In this document: positions 9,856 to 17,590 of the stretch, in pieces
Numbering within the stretch: the stretch's first letter is position 1
How the letters are laid out: each line of letters starts with the position of its first letter
Source: Hemicentrotus pulcherrimus
Taxonomy: Eukaryota > Echinodermata > Echinoidea > Camarodonta > Strongylocentrotidae
Reading direction: 5' to 3'
Length of the DNA: 17,950 nt
Assembly (NCBI GenBank): GCA_003118195.1
Contig: BEXV01000185.1
Coordinates: 197,603 to 215,552 of the forward strand
Program-made: the position numbers and the translations under genes
Notes under the pieces: generated by a model
Told to the model about the DNA's origin: nothing
Databases searched by the model: none
Seen by the model: the letters and a program-made list of their open reading frames with translations, nothing else

Positions 9856-10714
9856 CTGTGATTTTAAAAAATTAACATTGTATTAACTGTAGATTGAAGC
9901 AGAATAGAATATTTGAAAAAATGGGTGGTTCCAGCATTGGTTGTGCGACACATGTATGCTCCTGTAACAATTGCAAGACTAACTAAATTCTTAACTTCAG
10001 CCCTGATCCCAACACTATACATAACCCTAACCCTACAACCAGATTAAAATCTTATCCTATTAAAGTCACATAGAAGTCAGCTCTCATGGGGAATTCGACA
10101 CTGTTCAGGTGTTTACCCAATAACAGATGTTGTCAATCATCAGGGTTAGCCTTGAGTTTTATGACCATTAGAGCTTATGTAATGCTTTGCTTTTCCTTCG
10201 CCTGAAAAATCTCCGAGCATGCTCCAAGAGACTAGGGGGTAATTCTTGATGGGCCAACGGGTTTGCTGTGTGCAGATTTGTACTCCCATTAATGGTATTT
10301 CCACCAAGCCTGGTGTCAGCGAATTACGGCCTTCTGCACATGGAAACTGACTACCCACTCCCTTTAAGTCTCAAACTTTGACAAAGTAAGGCCTGGAATA
10401 ATTGTTGAAAGAGCAAATGCTGGATCACTAATATTTGTCCAAAATATCTTGAAGCAAACAAATAAATATAAATTCTAACAGTTACATGTACATGTAAATC
10501 ACTAAGTTTGATAGTGTATTTGATTAAATTTATTGAATACAAAGGACACAATAAACCCATCAGATCATTTTATCGCCCAATAATTACCTAAACATTGATG
10601 CATATTTCTTACAAATTACATTTTTTATTTAGTTTTATCTTGTTTTTGACAGCACTGTACTCAAATCTTTCTCTGTTGATTCACCATTTATAATGCAAAA
10701 TACTTTCATTCTAC
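9856..10714 (-). other. Intron 2, nothing recognised
   Basis: It contains aaccctaaccctac at 10023-10036, only two telomere-like units. The segment 10146-10370 has higher complexity but no paired splice sites or known repeat structure that I can name. Confidence 0.4.
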
Positions 10715-10809
10715 CTGGGTCTGAAGCAAGTACTGAGGGCGAGGCATACACTGTCAGACTCTCTGGGAGAAGAGTATCATTTGTGAGACGTCCCTGGGCC
10801 AGTGGTCTC
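10715..10809 (-). CDS. Exon 2, residues 22-52
   Basis: The acceptor on the minus strand is tctcatatag preceded by more than 200 nt of pyrimidine-rich sequence; the donor is CCCAG|gtagaa. Only one frame is open across the 95 nt: a leading G completes Arg21, then 31 codons starting RPLAQGRLTND and ending LASDP, then G of a split Asp codon. The other frame entered from the acceptor stops at a TGA after ten codons. Composition is polar with one S-P site. The exon sits at the edge of a GA/CT simple repeat, and open frames on both strands through that repeat are low-complexity artefacts. Confidence 0.7.
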
Positions 10810-10812
10810 CTA

Positions 10813-11037
10813 TATGAGAAAGAGAGAGAGGGACGGAGTGAGAGAGGGCAAAAGAGAGAGGAAGGGAAAGAGAAAGGAATAGAGAGAGGGGGAGGGAGGG
10901 GGAGATTGGAAGGGAGGGGGAGAGAGAGAGAGAGAGAGAGAGAAAGAAAGACAGACAGACAGAAAGAGGGAAAGTTAGGAAGGGAGATAGACAAAGATAT
11001 GATTAGAAATGCATACAGGTATATCAGAGAAAGAAAG
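10813..11037 (-). repeat. Polypyrimidine (GA/CT) tract beside the exon 2 acceptor, with G-quadruplex motif
   Basis: About 225 bases are mostly purine on the plus strand, including a GA dinucleotide run at 10919-10942 and five G-runs at 10888-10920. On the sense strand it is a very long pyrimidine tract abutting the tctcatatag acceptor. It may be an expanded polypyrimidine tract. The 115- and 119-codon frames through it are low-complexity artefacts. Confidence 0.75.
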
Positions 11038-11186
11038 TGATAGACAGTGCCAGAGTTTGATTTTTAAAATTTGAATGTATTTTGATAATTTACTTCTAGA
11101 ATTTTCCTTCGCTCAGCTTCATATGCCTTGTACAAGATAGGTCTTACTAGACATTTTCTTGATAAAAAATCTACAGAAACCCTTAT

Positions 11187-11452
11187 ACCGTACATACATT
11201 TATTACATGCCGTCTTGATCAATGAAATAGCCTTCTTTTTAGCCTTCCGGACTCACACATTGTAAAAACTCCAGAGAATCCAAAACTCTGCTGCCAGGCT
11301 TGTAACAAGGACACGTTCTTGTAAACACATCACCCCAGTACTTCGCGAATTGCATTGGTTGCCAGTGACGTGCCACATTAAGTACAAAATCTTAGTTTTA
11401 ACTTAAAAATGCATTCATGAATTGGCAACAAAGGTCTTAAGTATTCTGCTTA
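11187..11452 (+). pseudogene. Non-LTR retrotransposon reverse transcriptase, decayed C-terminal fragment
   Basis: The plus strand translates as TVHTFITCRLDQ, stop, NSLLFSLPDSHIV; then after a one-base shift KLQRIQNSAARLVTR and TRSCKHITPVLRELHWLPV, with a stop TAA soon after. This is the conserved C-terminal end of reverse transcriptases of CR1/L2/Jockey-like LINEs (pattern SRLDYCNSLL, LQRIQNAAARLV, PVLRELHWLPV). It has at least two in-frame stops and one frameshift, so it is inactive. It lies antisense within intron 1. The upstream catalytic part is absent. Confidence 0.82.
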
Positions 11453-12083
11453 CAAACAAACTAACAATACTGAACACACATGGCATCATTCACATTCACC
11501 AACAGTGACCGAAGGCTGCTGGTGCATGATCATCTAATATAGGTCGATAACAATTTAGTTACTTGTACAATCACTAAATTTCACCAAAATATTGTTTGTC
11601 AATGATTCAGTAACAAGAATGTTTTCTCTTGATACATTGCAGTGTCTGCATATGAAATGAAAATGATTCTAAATATTCCGGAATCTTATTTGGTGGATTG
11701 CACATTTTTACAATTATTTTCCCTTTCTAATTATTTCATGATTCAACAGATCAAGTTTGGATCACCAAGAATGCCTGTGCCCTAAACAAGACCTCTATGG
11801 TATCCCATGTATCGCGGATTAGCCACATTGTCTAGTGCAGCTCTTTTACAGTACAAGAACAAAAAGAGGTAAGGACTAAGAATAAAAAGATATAATTATC
11901 TAAAGAAACCTGAAATCCTGATTTTACAATAATAGCGATTAGTTTACTGTAAAATTAAAAAGGGACACACACAGAGTTTGTGGAACTGCCTGCATGCGCC
12001 TTTTTACACTTAACATTATTGTTGTAAGGACAGTATCAGGTTGGCAATTAAAAAAACAGGTATTTTTTAGTGTATACCGCATG
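11453..12083 (-). other. Intron 1, nothing recognised
   Basis: AT-rich. It may include eroded 3' sequence of the LINE fragment just before it. No exon-like segment was seen. Confidence 0.4.
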
Positions 12084-12808
12084 TACCGTAAATCTCTGTG
12101 TATAAGACGCATTTTTTTCACCGTCGGGAAATTCAAAAGTCGGGGTGTGTCGTATACACAGGTACAGAATATTTTTAGTCCTCAAAATGCAACTTTTTAT
12201 TGGTTTTCAAACATCTCTGTGTCTCAACATGAATTTCATAATGAAAACAAAGAATAGAATCTACTATATGAAGTAAAACTACGTTCCTAATTTGAAGGGA
12301 AGAGATTTTGATTTTGATTTTTTTTTCAGTCTCGATAAATTATGCCCTTCGCAAAGCACTTTGCCGGCCGAAGCTCTCCCGTGTCTTCAGCTCACTCACC
12401 TGTATCATGCAGCTCAATACACGGGGGCAACCTGCGCAGCAGCTAGCTTCGTAAGAAACAATCTTTCATGTCCCTTCTTTTACTTTTTGGCAATATGGTA
12501 CAGATTTAGATCTAAATGCAGTAATTTGTGCCAATACATCGCAAAAGTAAAAGAAAGGGCCGTATCCAGGACGCGAAGTCGCCATTTGAATCCATTTCAC
12601 TATATAGAGTACTAGAAACATCTGGGTAGGCAGTGGTCTGCGATGGCCGCGCGGTCTAAGGCGCTGCCAATAGAGGTTAATCTATGCATAGGCATGGGTT
12701 CGATCCTGACTTTGAATTTTTTTTTTTCTTTTTTTTTTTTGTTTTTGAATCTCAAAGTCGGGGTGCGTCTTATACACGGGTGCGTCTTATACACGGGGAT
12801 TTACGGTA
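12084..12808. mobile_element. 725-bp non-autonomous DNA element, TIRs TACCGTAAAT...
   Basis: The left end TACCGTAAATCTCTGTGTAT plus AAGACGCA matches the reverse complement of the right end with two mismatches in about 28 bases. A subterminal block, AAAGTCGGGGTGTGTCGTATACAC at left (12136-12160) and AAAGTCGGGGTGCGTCTTATACAC at right (12754-12777), is repeated in the same orientation. The right end also carries an extra tandem copy of gtgcgtcttatacacggg. No transposase frame is present; the 107-codon frame at 12292-12615 has no recognisable domain. The family is not named. Confidence 0.72.
12636..12740 (+). ncRNA. tRNA-like (Leu/Ser type) Pol III unit, probable SINE head
   Basis: TGGCCGCGCGGTCTAAGGCG at 12644-12663 matches the A box of class II tRNAs, with a GCC/GGC D-stem. 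GGGTTCGATCC at 12696-12706 matches a B box. A run of T starts at about 12717 and would terminate Pol III. The acceptor and T stems do not pair, so it is not a functional tRNA. It lies inside the right half of the TIR element. Confidence 0.6.
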
Positions 12809-13169
12809 TTTGCCTTTGCGGCCGAACCAATATCACAACTCTCTTGTGATAGGTCAGCGTTTTTGTAATGCAAATCGAATTGTAACTTTTTATCCTAACG
12901 ATCTATCATGTGGATGGTATAAAGGAAACTGGCATCACTGCAGAAACAAATTTTCCACATATTTGGTTAAATTCTCGACTGATTCAAAGTGCTTTGTAAG
13001 TTTGTATGAAAAGAGTCCAACTCCAATTGCGAACTCTAAATAAAGCCAGTTTAAAGTGCTTCTTCTTCCTCTTAATACATTCCAGCAAAGCATAGTAGTC
13101 AATGTTAATGCCTATTGACCTCTAGCGTTGCATACATGTGTGAATCAAACAATCAATTCACACATTGAA
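12809..13169 (-). other. Intron 1, nothing recognised
   Basis: No exon-like segment. A small hairpin tgtgtgaat / attcacaca lies at 13138-13164. Confidence 0.4.
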
Positions 13170-13420
13170 GTTGCGGGTGGGAGCACGTGCGTGAAGTTAG
13201 CGACCGTAATAATGTCTTAATTCTCTTGGTCGGCATGACGTCACAGTCACATGATTTCCCTAACTACGTGATCGGCCATTTAGGCGAAGGTGCAAATAAA
13301 GGGTGCGAGCATGTGTTGACTGTCCAGATTCTGTAACATTTTGTTTGCACCTTTGCGATCGTCTCAAATACTCATTACGGTAGATAACTTCACACAGGCA
13401 CACACGCACCCGCCCGCAAC
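13170..13420. mobile_element. MITE-like element with ~45-bp inverted ends
   Basis: 13170-13214 (gttgcgggtggg...gaagttagc...ccgtaat) pairs with the reverse complement of 13373-13420. A second inner inverted pair is gcgaaggtgcaaataaa / tttgtttgcacctttgc. The interior includes a perfect TGACGTCA at 13236-13243. It is non-coding. Confidence 0.6.
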
Positions 13421-13544
13421 CCACCATCAGTATGCACTTGTATTGTGCAGTGGTTTGCTGTGAATCCCGTGAAAAAAAAGTTTATAGATTTAGATCTAGA
13501 CTACTTATATCAATGTTTTTTTCGAAAAATACTTCAAAAATAAC

Positions 13545-14165
13545 AAGAAAATTGACACGAAACATGACAACTTTTAACTCATGATCTTTATTTGGACATT
13601 TAGATTTAGATCTAATGTAGATCTAAATTCTTGGGCATATAGGGTCTATCCAGAATACTGGTCAAATTCTGAACAAGCGCCGAGTTTTGTACAGTGGTGT
13701 TTGAAATATTGAGAATCAATAGCACAGCTTTTATGTGTGTGTGTGTATTTGGGTTTTAACAGACGTGTGTCAATCATATGATTATTTACGTCTGGGACTG
13801 GGGACCGACTTTTAACATCACCATCTGAAAGACGCGACTCAGTTTCGAACCTGCGTCCTCGGCTATATGTATATCAGTTTGTAACTTTCACCGTTAGCTG
13901 GATTACAGGCGCACCCCACAACGCCACAACGCCTTGGATAGGATAGTCTTGTGTTATATGACTGTCTTCTTTTTTTTAGGGAAAATAGTCTAAATTAGCC
14001 TAGACCTAGACTCTAGAGGTCTAGATATATTAGAGTCTACTATCATCTAGATCTATCATCTACTGTCTAGGCATAGAGTCTAGACCAAAAAGATAAAGAA
14101 AATTGACACGAAAAGGGTAAAAAAACAAACAACTTTTAAATCATGAACATTATTTGAACAATAGA
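13545..14165. repeat. Direct repeat pair (13545-13608, 14097-14165) flanking a SINE-like sequence
   Basis: Both copies read aagaaaattgacacgaaa, then acaacttttaa.tcatga.c.ttatttg.aca. The DNA next to each is rich in AGATCT/CTAGA palindromes (13485-13500, 13600-13625, 13995-14085). It could be a duplicated repeat unit or the two ends of one older element. Confidence 0.45.
13730..13935 (-). repeat. tRNA-derived SINE-like sequence with CA-rich tail
   Basis: On the minus strand TGGCGTTGTGGGGTGCGCC (13908-13926) resembles an A box and GGTTCGAAACTG (13840-13851) resembles a B box, in the right order about 60 bases apart. The unit ends in aaaacccaaatacacacacac at 13735-13757. The tRNA fold is degraded. 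Confidence 0.5.
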
Positions 14166-14390
14166 TGAAGATTAAGATGATATTTCGGTACGTTTTTAGT
14201 GGAGTAGATCTATCTCCACGCCGCCTGAGTTACGGGTCAAAATCGAACTGAATTTCGAAAGTAGAAGTTTACAGTTTAGTTACGCAGAAATGAACGTGTG
14301 GGACTTGTCCATCAAATTCAAAAAGTGGATTTTAACGATTATTCATAATGCAATCGGTAAAATAAATGATCATCTTAAAAAGGAATATAC

Positions 14391-14452
14391 CTTGTTTCTT
14401 TTTCACTGTAAAGCGGCGCTGGTTCATAGAGAGATCGCTTTGACGAATCCAT
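14391..14452 (-). CDS. Exon 1 (start codon exon), residues 1-20
   Basis: The minus strand reads ATG at 14452-14450 with A at -3 and G at +4, a strong Kozak context. An in-frame TAA lies two codons upstream, so this ATG cannot be internal to a longer frame on the unspliced strand. The 20 codons begin MDSSKRSLYEPAPLY and end SEKET, then AG of a split Arg codon, followed by the donor gtatat. The split codon is completed by the first G of exon 2. The donor is acceptable but weaker than the gtaag donors of later exons. The exon is short, so this call rests on start context plus phase agreement with the next exon 3.6 kb away. Confidence 0.62.
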
Positions 14453-14620
14453 GATTTAGTTGGATCGGAGAACACAGAATTCAGAGATATCAACAAATTT
14501 CCCGCTGACGTTGTGGTGGTAGAGGGCGCTCAATCAAAAACAATGTGCGTGCGGTACTGTGTGTATGTGCGTTATAATTGGGGTTTTACAGAGTGACGTG
14601 CATTGGTTCATTATAAATGG
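14453..14620 (-). promoter_or_regulatory. Candidate 5' UTR / promoter-proximal region of the minus-strand gene
   Basis: This stretch lies directly upstream of the start ATG. It contains AGAGGGCGCT at 14521-14530, resembling the core of CTCF-type sites, and somewhat more CpG than the nearby introns. No convincing TATA box or initiator is seen in the correct orientation. Placement is inferred only from the ATG; a non-coding upstream exon is possible. Confidence 0.3.
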
Positions 14621-14870
14621 AGAAAGGAAATGTTTTGTTTTTAAGAAATTTCAATCTATAAATAGGGGGTTGGCAGAACTATTTTTTTCTTCAATGCAGT
14701 GAGGGATGGGTCATTGCCTTTAAAATTTGAGCGCACAACGTAACCTTGAATGCACTGAGGTCTGTCACTGGTGCATGATCGTTCGTTCGTTTGTGTCTCC
14801 TTAGATCAAGATAGTTATGTAAAGTTCCTTAATTAAAAATAAATTAACTAAATGGTTGACAGGTTGATTA
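14621..14870. other. Upstream intergenic DNA
   Basis: aatgcagtgagggatggg at 14693-14710 is similar to 15303-15320, so the repeat region to the right may extend to here. No gene is seen. Confidence 0.4.
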
Positions 14871-15845
14871 GTCGAGGAGTGTTCAATGAAGAATTTAAAA
14901 GTATTTTCTTATCATAGACAAGATAAAGAGCCTTGGGGAGGATAAGCAGGGCGGCAGGTGATGACTCTGAAGTTTATCGAAGTTTAGGAATTCGATTTAG
15001 TATTGTTGAACAGCTAGGGCGGGAAACCTCCAGTACATGAAAATAATATCGGTCTTTTTTAATCCCTATGGTACTATTATGTATACTGTTTCATTATTTT
15101 AAAATTGAGGAGTTTTACTGAATAATTCAAAGGTGTTTTCTTATGAAAGACAATAAAGAGAGTCTTGGGTGAGGATAGATACGATCGATCGATAATATAG
15201 GGAATTAGGGATAACTGGTTTTTGCACAGATAGGGCGGGCAGGAGCATACAGTGAATCATTGCGTATGAGGGTCTTTGGCCGTGACCCTTAAGATATTAG
15301 ACAATGCACTGAGGGATGAGTGGTTGTCTTTATCTTTTGGGTGCTGCCCTTGGGGATCAACGGGTACCGCTTATGGCAGGCTGCTATTATGAAAACCTCC
15401 AGTACATGATTTAAAGAATACACACTATGAACATGACACACAAAGAAAGCGGACAAAATATACAGTTCCTCAGGTAGACAAAGGAACATCCCTTCACTGC
15501 TATTATGTAAAAATGTAAAGAACAGGTGAATATGCATGTGACACCTGTTCTACATATTTTTTTTATTAAGAGCAGTGAAGGGATGTTCCTTTGTCTATCT
15601 GAGGAACTGTATATTTTGTCCGCTTCCTTTGTCCGTCATGTTCATAGTGACAGGTCTATCTTAATCCCTATTATAATTTCTACTGTTGCACTATTAGATA
15701 ATTGCGGAGTTTTAATGAAGAATCCAAAGGTGTTTCCTTATAAAAGACAAGATAGAGAGTCTTGATGAAGGCTCTTTGGTGATGACTCTGAAATTTGATT
15801 AAATACAGGGATAATGTGTTTTTGAACAGATAGGGCGGGGACCTC
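14871..15845 (+). repeat. Three diverged ~200-bp direct repeats
   Basis: Units at about 14871-15040, 15041-15240 and 15650-15840 share gagttttaatgaagaa, ttcttat.aaagacaa.ataaagag, agtcttg, gatgactctgaa (units 1 and 3) and tagggcggg. Units 1 and 2 are adjacent. Before unit 3 lie 60 bases similar to 14693-14750 and then a palindrome. The open frames here come from the repeats. Confidence 0.65.
15423..15649. mobile_element. 227-bp near-perfect palindrome, hairpin insertion
   Basis: The arm 15423-15528 pairs with 15542-15649 around a 13-base loop. The outer ~78 bp differ at only about four positions and the inner part is more diverged. The ends are CACTATGAACATGAC, with ACA possibly duplicated on both sides. 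Both strands translate to near-identical peptides simply because of the symmetry. It interrupts a repeat-unit junction whose uninterrupted form is at 15025-15065. Confidence 0.8.
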
Positions 15846-16285
15846 CAGTATACATGATCGCCCCTTTTTTCAATTACCCATAAAGTGCCCCTTTTACATA
15901 AGATATGAATATTTTACTTGATATGAATGCCACTTTTCCTTCAGTGTCCCTTTCCCTTCTTTTGAGTGCCTATTTTCATCTTTGTACCCATTTTATTTTG
16001 ATACTTGCCCCTGTTTCCTTTCTAATAAAAGCCCATTTTCTGATAATTGCTACATATCCTTGATAATAAGAGCCCCTTCCCTTACTCATAATTCCCCCTT
16101 TTCACCTCTGATAAATGCCCCCATAGTATTAACATCTGAAAAGTACCCTTTGTCGTTCAACACGCGTATCTTTTTTTCATAATGAGTGCCCCTCTTCATT
16201 TCTGGTGAGTGCCCCCTTTTACTTCTGATAATGGCCCCTTTTACTCTGACACGGCTTCTTTTCCTTTTCCAATAACATGCGCCCC
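15846..16285 (+). repeat. Degenerate minisatellite, TGATAA-TGCCCC-TTTTAC type unit
   Basis: More than a dozen imperfect units of roughly 25-35 bases repeat the pattern ctgataa.tgccccttttact, for example at 16036, 16105, 16178, 16201 and 16222. The 66-codon frame within it is a by-product. Confidence 0.65.
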
Positions 16286-16362
16286 AAATTTAAAGCGACT
16301 AAGAGCAACTTTCTTCATGAGATATGACGTAATTTTGTAACTAATTAAAGGATTTTCCAGGC

Positions 16363-16760
16363 CTTCATATTCATATTCATATTCAAATTTATTGTCCAAT
16401 GATCGGAAATTTGTTTCATTTGCATGTCAGTACAAGATTACACATTATAAACATCAATAAGATACAGATGGGTACAGAAGTAGAACATTTAACTTGGACA
16501 TAGATAACAACAAATGCCAATAGTTCAACATGCAGACTAAAATTCATGATGAGATTGTGCTTAAAACTCAATCAGGATGTTTTTTGTTGTTGTTGTGAGT
16601 CTTTACAATATCTTATTGGTTGTAATGTGACCTCCCAAATCTTTTTGTTTGCTCGCTAAATTCGCTCCCTCGCAAATGAATATCAGTCAGACCATCACAC
16701 CCAACTGTATCTTGGACCTTGTGAAAACAAAATAGATATTGAAATAGTCATTGATATATT
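16363..16760 (-). mobile_element. LINE-like 3' end with ATATGA tail
   Basis: On the minus strand the sequence ends catGGACAATAAATTTGAATATGAATATGAATATGAA: an AATAAA signal followed by a short tandem tail, as in 3' ends of CR1/L2-like LINEs. The preceding 350 bases resemble a non-coding 3' region. The coding part is absent. Confidence 0.45.
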
Positions 16761-17590
16761 AATCACGATGTTGTAGGGGTATATAACAATGTTAAAAAAT
16801 TGCATATTTTCGATTTGAGGTTTCCTTTTGTAGGTGTCCCCTTTTTTCCTTCCAAAAAGGTTAGTGGAATACTGAGCTCGTAGCGCACTTGTCTAGAAGC
16901 CAAAGAAGGGGATTCTCTATGTCGTTAGCCTAAGCTAGTGTATAACATTCAAACCTGATTTAAATTCGAATTGCCACTTGCTTTGTTTTAGTGACTGAAT
17001 TTTCCTATAAAATATATCTTATCCACTTAAATATAGTATTTTTTAATATAATTTTTGTCTTTTGTGTATCCTCTTTGATCATATCTAATGATAATTTAAA
17101 AATTAAAAGAGATACAAGTTTTATTATTCTAGTTTCATTGTGCAGACTAGTTTTGGTAGCTTTTTATCGAGCTAAGCTTGTTCGCGACCCAATACCGCTT
17201 CTCCATCTCGAACTGTTGCTCAAAGTTCATGTAGAAATTGTTCGGTAAGTTCCACTTTTGTTCCTTCTGTTGAACAACGTATCATTTATTCTAATTATCG
17301 CTAAAATTTGTTTACTTTAAAGTAGAAATTTAAAGGTCAACCACCTGATCTTTTGAAAGATTGCAGTATTTTCTGAAACTGGGCGTCAGAAGTGCAAGTG
17401 CTTCACAGCGTGCACACGGCCGCTGCGAGCGCACGGCTCGGGTGATTGTTGTGTTGCTGCTCGGATCTTGGTTATGAGAGTTATTTGTTTATGACACGAC
17501 TATTTCCATACAGTTCTGTGTAGCAGGTATTTCGACCCCTTGCTGCTGTGGAGGTTTCTATACTCAATAGGAGTATAATGTATTTCAGGC
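16761..17590. other. Upstream region, no supported gene
   Basis: 16864-16935 weakly resembles a tRNA-derived head (gagctcgtagcgcacttgtctagaagcc). 17160-17245 shows exon-like features on both strands but cannot be resolved. 17395-17465 is locally CpG-rich. Confidence 0.35.

Larger units (their letters stand above)
3044..14452 (-). other. Gene model: six-exon spliced gene, N-terminal 258 codons, product unrecognised
   Basis: Seen in sequence: joining 14391-14452, 10715-10809, 9711-9855, 8943-9063, 6976-7145 and 3044-3225 on the minus strand (62, 95, 145, 121, 170 and 182 nt) gives 258 codons plus one base without a stop. Every intron begins GT and ends AG. The split codons are AG|G Arg21, G|AC Asp53, AG|T Ser101 and AG|A Arg198; the exon 4/5 junction falls between codons. 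The protein is rich in Ser, Pro, Thr and Arg, with S/T-P sites throughout. No signal peptide, membrane segment or coiled coil is visible in this part. A hydrophobic patch near residues 155-160 (PVLLVD) and an acidic stretch in exon 6 are the only non-disordered-looking parts. The last exon ends in an open donor, so the gene continues left of 3044, possibly beyond the window. I do not recognise the family. Inference: a disordered, phosphorylatable N-terminal region of a larger protein. An extra in-phase exon in a long intron cannot be excluded. Confidence 0.72.

Noticed and set aside
10023..10036. Interstitial telomere-like aaccctaaccctac
   Set aside because: Only two units, expected by chance in a window of this size.
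10635..11040. 119- and 115-codon open frames on opposite strands
   Set aside because: Most of each is GA/CT repeat; only the 95 nt of exon 2 have splice support.
12292..12615. 107-codon open frame inside the 725-bp TIR element as a transposase
   Set aside because: No recognisable motif, starts in a T-rich run, and is far too short for a transposase.
15289..15765. Two peptides on opposite strands sharing SSEGMFLCL.EELYILSA
   Set aside because: The similarity follows from the DNA palindrome at 15423-15649, not from a conserved protein.
15982..16182. 66-codon plus-strand open frame
   Set aside because: Falls entirely in the degenerate minisatellite.
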